This document shows, piece by piece, positions 54,279-62,890 of a stretch of 64,000 nt of DNA. Where the stretch lies: contig OY781463.1 of assembly GCA_963676725.1 (NCBI GenBank), positions 124,001 through 188,000 on the forward strand. The letters are read 5' to 3'. This stretch comes from G963662905 sp963676725. Lineage in GTDB: Bacteria; Bacteroidota; Bacteroidia; Bacteroidales; WRLA01. Made by a program: the position numbers and the translations under genes. Under the pieces are notes generated by a model. It did not search any database. It worked only from the letters and a program-made list of their open reading frames with translations, and was not told the origin of the DNA. The stretch's first letter is position 1; each line of letters starts with the position of its first letter.

Positions 54279-55745
54279 TTATTTCTGGCTTGTTTTGAGT
54301 TCGCTTAAAAGAATTTCTTTGTCGTCGAAAGAATGCTTGATTTTGTTGATTTCCTGATATTTTTCATGGCCCTTGCCGGCAACAAGAACAATATCGCCAT
54401 CGCCGGCCAACTGAACTGCAGTGCGAATTGCTTCCTTTCGGTTGGTGATGCTGAGTGTTTTCTGTCTTTGGCTGTTTGTAGTCAGGCCTTTTTCTATATC
54501 CTTAATGATGTCTTCCGGGTTTTCAGAGCGTGGATTATCGGATGTGATGATAAAGCGGTCGCTAAGGCTGGCAGCAATGTTTCCCATTTCAGGGCGTTTG
54601 CTTCGGTCGCGGTCGCCTCCAGCCCCAGCCACACAAATAATTTGCCCTTTATCGCTTTTAATTTCCTGTAATGTTTCCAGTACATTTTTTAATGCATCGG
54701 GCGTGTGTGCATAATCAATAATACCGGTCACACTTCCAGTGTTTCTGATAAGTTCCATGCGACCTTCTGCTGCATGAAGACTGCTAATGGACTCCAATAC
54801 CTCTGTTTGTTTTTGTCCACATTCAATGGCTGCTGCATAAATCGCTGCAATATTGTATGCATTGAATTTTCCGCTGAGCAGCGACCAGATTTGCTGCCCA
54901 TTAAGATCTAGATGGAGCCCTTCCAGGCTGTTTTCAAGAATGCGGCATTTGTAGTCGGCCATTTGTGTGAGACTGTAGCTGCGTTTTCTGGCTTTTGTGT
55001 TTTGCAACATGGTCGTGCCATTTTTGTCGTCAAGATTAGTGATGGCAAAAGCGGTTTTTGGCAAGTCATCAAAGAATGCTTTCTTGGCATGAATATAATT
55101 GAGAAAGCTGCCGTGATAATCAAGATGATCGTGGGTTATATTGGTAAAAATTCCCCCGCTAAAATGAAGCCCGGCAATTCGTTTTTGGTCGATGGCATGT
55201 GAACTCACTTCCATAAAACAATAATCGCAGCCGGCATCCAGCATTTTGCTGAGCAAAGAGTTTATTTGAACAGCATCCGGTGTTGTATGTGTGGACTTAA
55301 GTATTTGATGATTAATCTTGTTTTCAACTGTAGAGAAGAGGCCTGTTTTGTAGCCGAGCGTCATAAATAATTGATGCAAAAGGCTTGCAATAGTCGTTTT
55401 GCCATTTGTTCCGCTCACGCCTACCAACTTTAGTTCCTTGGATGGATGATTGTAATATGCTGAAGCTAAGAGGCCTAACAAATTATGGGTGTCATCGCAT
55501 ACGATCCAAGTTGTGTCAATGTCTGCATTTTCAGGCAACTGCTCGCAGGCGATTACTTTTATGCCTTTTTCGATTAGCTGAGGGATAAAACGGTGGCCAT
55601 CGCTGCTGCTTCCTTTTTGTGCAACGAATAAATTTCCCGGTTTGGCTTTGCGCGAATCAAATTCAATGCCTGAGATTTTTCGGTTGTGTGTCCCGATGAT
55701 CCGAAGCCCATTTATTTGTTTTAATATGTCGTTAAGATCCTTCAA
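54279..55745 (-). CDS. murE: UDP-MurNAc-L-Ala-D-Glu--meso-diaminopimelate ligase
   Basis: Adds the third stem-peptide residue. It has 488 residues. The ATP loop is VGVSGTNGKTTIASLL; the substrate-selecting motif DNPR is present (TSDNPRSENPEDII), which specifies meso-diaminopimelate rather than lysine. The start is TTG at 55745 (KDLNDILKQINGLRIIG), eight bases after the ftsI stop; no in-frame ATG occurs before the conserved SGIEFDSRKA. Confidence 0.96.
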   Translation of the reverse strand: MKDLNDILKQINGLRIIGTHNRKISGIEFDSRKAKPGNLFVAQKGSSSDGHRFIPQLIEKGIKVIACEQLPENADIDTTWIVCDDTHNLLGLLASAYYNHPSKELKLVGVSGTNGKTTIASLLHQLFMTLGYKTGLFSTVENKINHQILKSTHTTPDAVQINSLLSKMLDAGCDYCFMEVSSHAIDQKRIAGLHFSGGIFTNITHDHLDYHGSFLNYIHAKKAFFDDLPKTAFAITNLDDKNGTTMLQNTKARKRSYSLTQMADYKCRILENSLEGLHLDLNGQQIWSLLSGKFNAYNIAAIYAAAIECGQKQTEVLESISSLHAAEGRMELIRNTGSVTGIIDYAHTPDALKNVLETLQEIKSDKGQIICVAGAGGDRDRSKRPEMGNIAASLSDRFIITSDNPRSENPEDIIKDIEKGLTTNSQRQKTLSITNRKEAIRTAVQLAGDGDIVLVAGKGHEKYQEINKIKHSFDDKEILLSELKTSQK

Positions 55746-55753
55746 ATTTGACT

Positions 55754-57868
55754 TTATTTTGTTGCCAGTAATAATTCGATTTTATTTCCTTTTTTAAAAG
55801 TACCACCGGGGTTTAGGGATTGTTTGCTGACGCGTCCCATCCCGTTTATTTTGACTTCCAGACCAAGCGATTCAAGCATATAAATGGCGTCTTTTGCTGC
55901 CATTCCTCGAACATCTGGTACTCTTTTTTGTAGAATATTTCTTTCTTTGAATTCTAGTTTGTCTTCGTCGCGATGTATTGTAACCCAGCGGGCATCATTT
56001 CCCATTTCGGGTGCATCTATCTGAAGCTCATTGTATATTTGCTTTAAGTCCGGATAATATCCCGACCAAATGGCTGGTGTTACGCCAGTGCCGGTGATGC
56101 TGTCTGTGATTAATCCACGATGAATGGCCAGATCTGTTGCATATACTCTGTCAGCTATTGCTTTAAAGACTGGCGCTGCTACACTGCTGGCATAAAATTT
56201 TCCGGCTGATGGGCGGCTAATCACGACAATGCAGCTGTACTTGGGGTTTTTTGCAGGGAAATATCCTGCAAAAGTGGCGTTATAATGTGTTTTGTCATAT
56301 CGTCCATTTATGGCAATTTGTGCTGTTCCTGTTTTTCCGCCAAGGGTATATGGGCTGTTTTTAAAAACAGTTTCAACGGTTCCGTCTGTGGCAACGCCCA
56401 CCAAAAGATCTTGTGCTTTTTGAATTGTTTTTTGTGATGCAATGGAATTCTTTATGACCTCGGTCTCGAAAACTTTCGTTGTTTTTCCGGCTTTTCGTAT
56501 TTCTTTTGCCAGAATGGGTTTTACCATTTTTCCGTCATTGGCTACCGCATTATATAATGTAAGTACTTGAAGCGGGGTTAAGAGAACTTCATAGCCAATC
56601 GACATCCATGGAAGACTGACTAAGGACCATGATGGGTCGTCGGGGTTTTTAATATATGGCGTTCCTTCTCCTGCTAGTTCAAAGCCTAAAGGTTTGTTTA
56701 GCGACATATCGTAGAGGCGATCTATATATTTTTGTGGTCGTTTGCGATATCCTCTATCGATGATGCGTGAAACCCCCACATTGGATGATTTTTCGAAAAC
56801 TTTACGAACCGTTGGAAAACCTTCATCAATCTTATGATCATCGTTCATCGTTCGGTTTTCATATTTCCAATGACCATCACCTGTATATATGGTGTCATCA
56901 AGGGCTACAATATTATCTTCCAGAGCCGCAATAATTGAAGCAAGTTTGAATGTCGATCCCGGTTCCATGCTTTCAGCAATGGCATAATTGAAATATTCTC
57001 CGTATTCCCCTTTTTTATTCTTTTTGAGATTCGCCATTGCTAGGATTTCCCCGGTGCTAACTTCCATTACAATGGCGCAACCTGCAACAGCATTCTGTTT
57101 TTTCATTTGAAGCAGGAGTGCGTTTTCGGCAACATCCTGTATGTTCACATCGATGCTTGTTACAATATCGCTCCCATTTTGAGGCTCTATATCTTGGCTA
57201 TAATCAACAGGAATCCAATATCCTCCGGCGATTTTACGCACCAGCCTTACACCGCTTTCCCCTTCGAGATATTCTGAATATCTGCCTTCGAGTCCAACAG
57301 AAATGCCGGCATCTTTAATTTCATAACCAATGGTTCTTTCAGCCAACATTCCAAAAGGCATTTTGCGCTTGTTCTGCTGAAGGGAAATCAGGCCTCCTTT
57401 GTATTTGCCCCGACGGAATATCGGAAACTTGCTCAGTTTTTTGAGTTGGCCGTAGTCTACATTTTTCTGAATCAGCAAATAACGATTGCCTTTGTCGCGG
57501 GCATTTTGCAATATACTACTATACTTTTGGCGTGTTTTGTCATGAAATAATTTGGAAAGCATTAAAGCCAAAGAATCCCTTTTGCTATTGAACAGCTTGG
57601 TGCTGATGTGTGGGGAGGCAATGTCCATACGAATTTCAAACATTGGTACAGTAGTGGCCAATAAGCTGCCATTTCGTGAAAGAATATTTCCGCGCATTGC
57701 TTCAATACTTTCAAGGCGGATGCTTTCTTCCTGCGCTTTTTGTCGCAGTTCATGACCCTCAACTTGTTGAATATAAACAACCTTTCCAAGGATTAACAGT
57801 CCAAGAATGGATGCCAATGATGCAATGAAGTATGCTCTTCCTAATATGTCGTTTCTGACCTTTTTCAT
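55754..57868 (-). CDS. ftsI: Penicillin-binding protein FtsI (division transpeptidase) with C-terminal PASTA domain
   Basis: Septal D,D-transpeptidase that cross-links the strands made by FtsW. It has 704 residues. A membrane helix (AYFIASLASILGLLILGKVVYI) is followed by the pedestal domain. The transpeptidase domain has SMEPGSTFKLASI (SxxK serine), SSNVGV (SxN) and GGKTGTAQIA (KTG). A single PASTA domain forms the last 60 residues (VPDVRGMAAKDAIYMLESLG). PASTA on FtsI resembles SpoVD/PBP2x and is regular in Bacteroidota. Its start overlaps the ftsL stop by four bases (ATGA). Confidence 0.96.
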   Translation of the reverse strand: MKKVRNDILGRAYFIASLASILGLLILGKVVYIQQVEGHELRQKAQEESIRLESIEAMRGNILSRNGSLLATTVPMFEIRMDIASPHISTKLFNSKRDSLALMLSKLFHDKTRQKYSSILQNARDKGNRYLLIQKNVDYGQLKKLSKFPIFRRGKYKGGLISLQQNKRKMPFGMLAERTIGYEIKDAGISVGLEGRYSEYLEGESGVRLVRKIAGGYWIPVDYSQDIEPQNGSDIVTSIDVNIQDVAENALLLQMKKQNAVAGCAIVMEVSTGEILAMANLKKNKKGEYGEYFNYAIAESMEPGSTFKLASIIAALEDNIVALDDTIYTGDGHWKYENRTMNDDHKIDEGFPTVRKVFEKSSNVGVSRIIDRGYRKRPQKYIDRLYDMSLNKPLGFELAGEGTPYIKNPDDPSWSLVSLPWMSIGYEVLLTPLQVLTLYNAVANDGKMVKPILAKEIRKAGKTTKVFETEVIKNSIASQKTIQKAQDLLVGVATDGTVETVFKNSPYTLGGKTGTAQIAINGRYDKTHYNATFAGYFPAKNPKYSCIVVISRPSAGKFYASSVAAPVFKAIADRVYATDLAIHRGLITDSITGTGVTPAIWSGYYPDLKQIYNELQIDAPEMGNDARWVTIHRDEDKLEFKERNILQKRVPDVRGMAAKDAIYMLESLGLEVKINGMGRVSKQSLNPGGTFKKGNKIELLLATK

Positions 57869-58254
57869 TCTTCGTCCACTATGATGATTGTTGGTGGTAC
57901 TGTTGATTCCTTAATGCCGGTTGCTTCTAGTTTTCGGGCAATATATGACTGCCTCGAACTATCCATCAACTGTGATTTTGAGCTGATATATTCGTATCTG
58001 AGCTTTATAAGTTCTTGCTTTGTTTCCTGAATTTTCCTGTTGTTTTTTTCACTGACATATGCGTTTGTGATATATATAAGCGACATCAGAATAAACAATA
58101 TAAAATAGGGCGCTAACCTTGCTGTTTCCCTTTTTTCCATGAAGCCGCCAAAAAGTGTAATGCTCAGAAGACCTTTGTTTTTTCTTGGCCTTTTTTTGGG
58201 CGTTGGCTCTTTATGCGCTTCCTCAATGGGGTTTTTAACATTCACTTTACTCAT
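57865..58254 (-). CDS. ftsL: FtsL-like divisome protein
   Basis: The protein has 129 residues. A basic cytoplasmic N-terminus of about 45 residues (EPTPKKRPRKNKGLLS) is followed by one membrane helix (YFILFILMSLIYITNAYV). A periplasmic coiled coil (SEKNNRKIQETKQELIKLRY) ends with a conserved patch (SYIARKLEATGI). It would pair with the FtsB-like protein at 42.3-42.6 kb and with FtsQ. It overlaps rsmH and ftsI by four bases each, so translation is probably coupled. Confidence 0.9.
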   Translation of the reverse strand: MSKVNVKNPIEEAHKEPTPKKRPRKNKGLLSITLFGGFMEKRETARLAPYFILFILMSLIYITNAYVSEKNNRKIQETKQELIKLRYEYISSKSQLMDSSRQSYIARKLEATGIKESTVPPTIIIVDEE

Positions 58255-59156
58255 AACTGTCCCCTTTCTGCAACCCTTAATTTGGCGCTTCTCGATCTGG
58301 GATTAGAAGTTATTTCAGCTTCATCGGCAATGATTGGTTTTCGGTTGATTGGTTTAAAGGGCGCAAGCAGGTTCCCGTAGAAATCCTTTTCTTGATGCCC
58401 ATCGAAATGACCTGAGCGCATATAGTTTTTTACCAAACGATCTTCCAATGAATGATAAGTAATTACCGACAATCTGCCTCCGGCTTTAATAAGCGGGCCA
58501 CAAGCCAGAAGAAATTCCTGAAGAGCATCAAGTTCATGGTTTACTTCTATTCTTAGTGCTTGAAAAACCCGTGCTAAATATTTGTTTTCCTGATATCTAG
58601 GGGCACAAGTCTGACAGAGCTCATTGAGTTGGCCGGTTGTTGTTATTTGTTTTTTTTCACGGGAGGCGATGATGGTCCTGCAGAGTTTTCCTGTATTTTT
58701 AATCTCGCCATATTGTTTGAAAATTCGATATAAATCTTCTTCTTCATACTCATTTACAACGGTTTGTGCGCTTAATTCATCGTTTTGGTTCATGCGCATA
58801 TCCAAAGGGCCATCAAAACGGATGGAAAAGCCCCTCTCCGCTGTATCAAATTGGTGGGATGATACGCCAAGATCGGCCAGTATGCCATCAACAGGAATGC
58901 TCTTGTAGAGTTTTAGGAAGTTTTTTAAATATCGAAAATTATGTGGAACAAGAGTAAAGCGCGAATCCTCAATATTGTTGCGAAGAGCATCGGCATCCTG
59001 ATCAAAACCAAAGAGTTTGCCCTGATCATTTAGATGGGATAAAATTTCCCTGGAATGGCCACCTGCTCCAAAAGTAACATCAACATAAATACCTGAAGGA
59101 TTAATGTTTAATCCCTCTGTACTCGGCTTTAATAATACAGCTTGATGATACGTCAT
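58251..59156 (-). CDS. rsmH: 16S rRNA (cytosine-1402-N4)-methyltransferase
   Basis: Methylates the N4 of C1402 in the ribosomal P site. It has 301 residues. The ATG at 59156 gives the normal N-terminus TYHQAVLLKPSTEGLNI; a TTG at 59171 would add five residues. The SAM loop is VDVTFGAGGHSREIL, then GILADLGVSSHQFD and ITYHSLEDRLVKNYM. It is 21 bases downstream of mraZ. Confidence 0.96.
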   Translation of the reverse strand: MTYHQAVLLKPSTEGLNINPSGIYVDVTFGAGGHSREILSHLNDQGKLFGFDQDADALRNNIEDSRFTLVPHNFRYLKNFLKLYKSIPVDGILADLGVSSHQFDTAERGFSIRFDGPLDMRMNQNDELSAQTVVNEYEEEDLYRIFKQYGEIKNTGKLCRTIIASREKKQITTTGQLNELCQTCAPRYQENKYLARVFQALRIEVNHELDALQEFLLACGPLIKAGGRLSVITYHSLEDRLVKNYMRSGHFDGHQEKDFYGNLLAPFKPINRKPIIADEAEITSNPRSRSAKLRVAERGQL

Positions 59157-59177
59157 GCCTGAATGCTTCAATTATTT

Positions 59178-59657
59178 CTATGAAAAGTCTTCTTCTGTTT
59201 CGTCAAATTCAAGCCCGCCCATTACTTCTTCGGTCAATTCTCCAATGTCAATATCAGGGTCGTTAATGCTTTTCTCGTATAGGTTCTTGTCCCAAATTTC
59301 CAAACGGTCAAGCAATGGGGCTATTACAACATTTTTTGTTAATTCGCTGAAAACCAGCAAATCTTTGGCAATATTAATTCTGCCTGTTGCGTCGGGTTCA
59401 ATGCGTTTTGCTCCGGACAGAAAACGCCTGATAAAAATATCATGCCTCTTTTTAAAGCGGTTTAGCTTATTAATCCGCTTTAGCTCTTTTTTCCATTCCG
59501 GTAAAGTATATAGATCCAGGCATTGGTTCATAACACTTCTTTTAAGCACAAAGCCTTCTGGAGAGGCGGCAATTAGCTGTTTTTTGAGACTAGCAGGCAG
59601 CAGAATGCGACCTTTCGCATCCATTTTGCACTCATGCATCTCAATGAAATCCAGCAT
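59178..59657 (-). CDS. mraZ: Transcriptional regulator MraZ
   Basis: DNA-binding AbrB-like regulator and first gene of the dcw operon. It has 159 residues with two MraZ repeats: ECKMDAKGRILLPASLKKQL near the N-terminus and RIEPDATGRINIAKDLLVFS in the middle, each containing the DAxGR core. The ATG at 59657 matches the family. An earlier in-frame start at 59708 would lie upstream of the promoter element and inside the operator. MraZ represses its own operon in other bacteria by binding 10-bp-spaced repeats; such repeats are present upstream. Confidence 0.94.
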   Translation of the reverse strand: MLDFIEMHECKMDAKGRILLPASLKKQLIAASPEGFVLKRSVMNQCLDLYTLPEWKKELKRINKLNRFKKRHDIFIRRFLSGAKRIEPDATGRINIAKDLLVFSELTKNVVIAPLLDRLEIWDKNLYEKSINDPDIDIGELTEEVMGGLEFDETEEDFS

Positions 59658-59674
59658 AATTTTAATATTTTGTC

Positions 59675-59682
59675 CAAATATA
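59675..59682 (-). promoter_or_regulatory. Promoter -7 element (TATATTTG) of the dcw operon
   Basis: The minus strand reads TATATTTG, a TAnnTTTG match, with transcription expected near 59668 and a leader of about ten bases before the mraZ ATG. The -33 region is overlapped by the MraZ repeat array and lacks an ideal TTG. Confidence 0.6.
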
Positions 59683-59692
59683 CAAAACAACT

Positions 59693-59728
59693 CCCCACTA
59701 TTTGACACAAAAAAACACTTTTCCCCAC
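59693..59728 (-). promoter_or_regulatory. MraZ operator: four GTG motifs at 10-bp spacing
   Basis: On the minus strand the 10-mers GTGGGGAAAA, GTGTTTTTTT, GTGTCAAATA and GTGGGGAGTT follow each other directly. Their GTG cores lie at 59728-59726, 59718-59716, 59708-59706 and 59698-59696. The outer two carry the full GTGGGG. MraZ is known to bind direct repeats with 10-bp period upstream of its own gene. The position, just upstream of the -7 element, suits repression. Confidence 0.75.
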
Positions 59729-59905
59729 TTTGTTGAAAACTTTTTTTGCCTTTCGCCTTTTATTAATAAAATGGGGGTATTTATATGATTGAATAATAGC
59801 GGTTTATGGTGTTTGGGAAAAATGGGGGGAATTTTATTGAGAATGGCGTCATTTGTTGCAAATATTTACGAAAAAATTAGGCGGATTTTGTCGGTGAATT
59901 ATCTT

Positions 59906-59913
59906 TATATTTG
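59906..59913 (+). promoter_or_regulatory. TATATTTG immediately before the acyltransferase start
   Basis: A TAnnTTTG match that ends two bases before the ATG at 59916. A TTTG occurs 15 bases upstream (59887-59890), shorter than the usual spacing. If real, transcription would start at or near the start codon, giving a leaderless or nearly leaderless mRNA. Confidence 0.35.
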
Positions 59914-59915
59914 TA

Positions 59916-60821
59916 ATGATCATGGATGCAAATACTATACTCAAACAATATCTGGTGCCACGGACCAATACCAATGAAATTTCAGATCGTTTCATTGATG
60001 TTAAGGAAGTTATACGAAAAAAAAGCCCTAAAGCTGCAAAATTGCTTCCGGCTTTTGTGTTTCGTTTGATTGAGCGCATTATCCATCAGGATGAGATTAA
60101 TCGCATGGTTTATACTTATCGGGAAGATTTCGGGCTTTCATTTGTAAATAAATGCTTAGACGATTTGGGGGTTCGTTTGCAAGTAGAAGGACTTGAAAAT
60201 ATTCAGGCAGATACGCGTTATCTGATTGCTTCGAATCATCCTTTGGGCGGTCTTGATGGGCTTTCTTTGATTTCTGCTATTTCTGCTGTCCGTAGGGATA
60301 TTGTTTTTCCGGTCAACGATATTTTGTTAAATGTGCCTCAACTTCAACCTCTGTTTATTCCTGTGAACAAACATGGTTCTAATGCAGAAAACCGGAATGT
60401 ATTTAATGCTGCTTTTGAATCGGATTATATGATTTTGTATTTCCCTGCAGGATTGGTTTCCAGAAAGCATAAAGGAATTATACGTGATCCTGAATGGAAA
60501 AAGACATTTATTACAAAAGCCGTTTCATATCAGCGAGATGTGTTGCCGGTTTTTATTAATGGCAGAAATTCAAACTTTTTTTATTCTTTTGCCAACTGGC
60601 GAGTGCGGCTCGGCATAAAAATGAATTTAGAAATGGCTTTATTGCCGGATGAATTATATAGTTCAAAGCAAAGAGATATTCATATTCGTATTGGTAAACC
60701 ATTGTCTTATAGTAATTTTACTAAAGATAAGCGTCCAAATGAATGGGCTGCATTGGTGCGTGAACATGTGTATCGATTGGCAGAAGGACATGATAATTTT
60801 GATGGACTCAAAAATGTGTAA
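59916..60821 (+). CDS. glsA: Lysophospholipid acyltransferase family protein, likely GlsA-type O-acyltransferase
   Basis: The protein has 301 residues. The acyltransferase motif I is ASNHPLGGLDGLSLI (the NHPxGGxDG variant of NHxxxxD), and the later motif is YFPAGLVSRK. It overlaps or touches an N-acyltransferase gene. In Bacteroides thetaiotaomicron such a pair (GlsB and GlsA) makes glycine lipids: GlsB N-acylates glycine and GlsA O-acylates the product. The pairing here supports this role, by analogy only. Starts at 59916 or 59922 are both ATG. Ornithine-lipid or phospholipid acylation are alternatives. Confidence 0.72.
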   Translation: MIMDANTILKQYLVPRTNTNEISDRFIDVKEVIRKKSPKAAKLLPAFVFRLIERIIHQDEINRMVYTYREDFGLSFVNKCLDDLGVRLQVEGLENIQADTRYLIASNHPLGGLDGLSLISAISAVRRDIVFPVNDILLNVPQLQPLFIPVNKHGSNAENRNVFNAAFESDYMILYFPAGLVSRKHKGIIRDPEWKKTFITKAVSYQRDVLPVFINGRNSNFFYSFANWRVRLGIKMNLEMALLPDELYSSKQRDIHIRIGKPLSYSNFTKDKRPNEWAALVREHVYRLAEGHDNFDGLKNV

Positions 60822-60822
60822 G

Positions 60823-61797
60823 ATGGAAGACATTATTCCCAAAGTAGACCGCTCCCTTATTCGTAGGGAATTAACAGAACATAAATTTGTTCGCAAAACC
60901 AATTATGGAGACCGACGTATTTTTATCGTGACCCATCATGATTCGCCAAACACCATGCGCGAAATTGGTCGCTTGAGGGAGGTTTCCTTTCGTGATGCAA
61001 AAGGAGGCACTGGTCGGGAAGTTGATATCGATGCATACGATACGGCAGCAAATCCATTTAAGCAATTGATTGTTTGGGATCCGGTTGATCAGGAAATTAT
61101 TGGTGGCTATCGCTTTATTGATTGCAATGAACTCGTTATTGATGAAGATAGTACGGTGCATTCGCCTACAGGGAAGCTCTTTAATTTTAGTGAAAAATTT
61201 ATCAAAGAGTATATGCCACATACTATTGAACTGGGGCGCTCTTTTGTGCAGCCTTCCTATCAGGCTTCTTATAATATTCGTAAAGGAATGTTTTCTCTGG
61301 ATAATCTTTGGGATGGTCTTGGCGCTTTGGTAATTGACAACCCCAATATCAATTATTTCTTTGGGAAAATGACCATGTATGCTCATTATAACCTGATGGC
61401 AAAGCAATTACTACTAAATTTTCTGCATAAATTTTTCCCCGATCCTGATCATCTTGTTGTGCCCCATCAACATTGCTGTGTCGATATGTTTGATCAAAAA
61501 ATCTCAGAATTATTTACAGGTACTTCATATGATGAAAACTATAGAATACTGAATAAACGCATCAGGGAATATAAAGAGAATATCCCGCCGCTCTTTAATG
61601 CATATATGAATTTGTCGCCAACAATGCGCACTTTGGGTACTGCCGTAAATACTGTTTTTGGTGATGTGGAAGAAACCGGGATTATTATTACGATTGATGA
61701 TGTTTATGAAACAAAGAAAAAAAGGCATCTTGCTACTTATCTAAAAAATAGAATGAAACTGGGAAATATTAAGTTTCAAATCCGCAAACCAAAATAA
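60823..61797 (+). CDS. glsB: GNAT-type N-acyltransferase (OlsB/GlsB-like)
   Basis: The protein has 324 residues from the ATG at 60823, one base after the upstream stop; the frame is open further back but overlaps that gene. The family signature HHDSPNTMREIGRLREVSFR followed by DAKGGTGREVDIDAYD is the OlsB/hemolysin-like N-acyltransferase domain. ELGRSFVQPSYQ and a C-terminal FTGTSYDENYRILNKRIREY segment continue it. By pairing with the O-acyltransferase, glycine lipid (commendamide-type) synthesis is the best guess; ornithine as acceptor is the main alternative. Confidence 0.78.
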   Translation: MEDIIPKVDRSLIRRELTEHKFVRKTNYGDRRIFIVTHHDSPNTMREIGRLREVSFRDAKGGTGREVDIDAYDTAANPFKQLIVWDPVDQEIIGGYRFIDCNELVIDEDSTVHSPTGKLFNFSEKFIKEYMPHTIELGRSFVQPSYQASYNIRKGMFSLDNLWDGLGALVIDNPNINYFFGKMTMYAHYNLMAKQLLLNFLHKFFPDPDHLVVPHQHCCVDMFDQKISELFTGTSYDENYRILNKRIREYKENIPPLFNAYMNLSPTMRTLGTAVNTVFGDVEETGIIITIDDVYETKKKRHLATYLKNRMKLGNIKFQIRKPK

Positions 61798-61802
61798 TTA
61801 AT

Positions 61803-62390
61803 ATGGAACATATTCATGCCGAATTTTTAAAAAGCAGTAGTGTGCTTAAAGAGTGCCCGGAACCCGATAAACCGGAATTTGCATTTATTGGGCGCTCAAA
61901 TGTCGGAAAATCATCGCTGATTAATATGCTGGTAAATAATAAATATTTGGCTAAAACCTCGGGGAAACCGGGTAAGACCAGGCTCATAAATCATTTTATT
62001 GTGAATGATCAGTGGTATTTAGTTGATTTACCGGGTTTTGGATATGCCAAAGTCTCTAAAGTACAGCGTGAGAAATGGGAGAAAAGCAGCATGAACTATC
62101 TGACCAAAAGGGAAAATCTGCGGATGATTTTTTTATTGATCGATAGTCGCATCCCACCGCAAACAATAGACCTTGAGTTTATGGAAATGCTTGCTACAAA
62201 GAATCTGCCTTTTGTTATCCTTTTTACGAAATGTGATAAGTTGAAAAAGAAGAAAATTGCCCAAAATATAGAAGAGTATCAAAAAGAACTGTCAAAAACA
62301 TGGACAGAACTTCCCTTTGCGATCACTACTTCTGCTGTTGATAAATCGGGGCGCGATGAAATTTTTTCTGTGATCGAACAGTTGCAATAA
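61803..62390 (+). CDS. engB: Ribosome biogenesis GTPase EngB (YihA/YsxC)
   Basis: Essential small GTPase that assists 50S subunit assembly. It has 195 residues. G1 is IGRSNVGKSS (residues 29-38), G2 the SGKPGKT segment, G3 DLPGFG, and G4 TKCDKL. It starts five bases after the N-acyltransferase stop and is followed by a strong terminator. Confidence 0.96.
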   Translation: MEHIHAEFLKSSSVLKECPEPDKPEFAFIGRSNVGKSSLINMLVNNKYLAKTSGKPGKTRLINHFIVNDQWYLVDLPGFGYAKVSKVQREKWEKSSMNYLTKRENLRMIFLLIDSRIPPQTIDLEFMEMLATKNLPFVILFTKCDKLKKKKIAQNIEEYQKELSKTWTELPFAITTSAVDKSGRDEIFSVIEQLQ

Positions 62391-62430
62391 AAAATCCCTG
62401 CCTGTTTGATTAAGGCAGGGATTTTGTTTT
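62391..62430. terminator. Bidirectional terminator after engB
   Basis: AAAATCCCTGCC (62391-62402) pairs with GGCAGGGATTTT (62414-62425), a perfect 12-bp stem with an 11-base loop, followed by GTTTTT. It begins directly after the engB stop codon and also faces the convergent biotin carrier gene. Confidence 0.92.
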
Positions 62431-62452
62431 TATTCAGTATAAAATTTTAATC

Positions 62453-62779
62453 CTATTCAAATTCCAATAGCAATTGAGCTTTTGGAATTTTTTGATTCAC
62501 TTGGATATGTATTTTTTTGATTTTGCCGCTAATTGGTGCTTCAATTTCATTGCGCATTTTCATTGCTTCCAAAACCAATAAGATATCGCCGGCCACAACT
62601 TCCTGGCCTTCTTCTACCCTGATTTCCAGAATCAAACCGGGAATAAATGCCTTCAGGAGTTTTTCATTAGGCTTTTTATATTTCTCGCGATTTTGAAATT
62701 TTTTGGTATATAGCGTTTTATATACGGCATCATCTATAATAAGCTCGTTGAAATCCTGATTTTCTGTCTTGCTGCTCAT
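62453..62779 (-). CDS. Biotin carboxyl carrier protein (acyl-CoA carboxylase or decarboxylase)
   Basis: The protein has 108 residues from the ATG at 62779 (a TTG two codons earlier is possible). It is a single biotinyl domain with the biotin-accepting lysine in LVLEAMKMRNEI (Lys74) and the surrounding IPGLILEIRVEEGQEV hammerhead. The N-terminal 40 residues are polar and short, unlike AccB. It follows the carboxyltransferase beta subunit, so it probably carries carboxybiotin for a propionyl-CoA or methylmalonyl-CoA type enzyme. Confidence 0.9.
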   Translation of the reverse strand: MSSKTENQDFNELIIDDAVYKTLYTKKFQNREKYKKPNEKLLKAFIPGLILEIRVEEGQEVVAGDILLVLEAMKMRNEIEAPISGKIKKIHIQVNQKIPKAQLLLEFE

Positions 62780-62890
62780 AAGCAAATATTGTTATGTAAG
62801 TAATGTGTACTTATAAGTCCAATCATAGCCAAATAGCCGAAAAGAATTCAGTTCATTAGGCTATGATTGATCTTTGTATTTATTGTCCGT

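Noticed and set aside
59771..59829. TGGGG-like motifs on the plus strand further upstream of mraZ, as a second MraZ box set
   Set aside because: The spacing is irregular (TGGG at 59814 and 59823, another at 59772) and the orientation is opposite to the 10-bp array.
60871..61407. 178-codon frame antisense to the N-acyltransferase
   Set aside because: The overlapping plus-strand gene has a conserved domain; no start signal or family match was seen on the minus strand.
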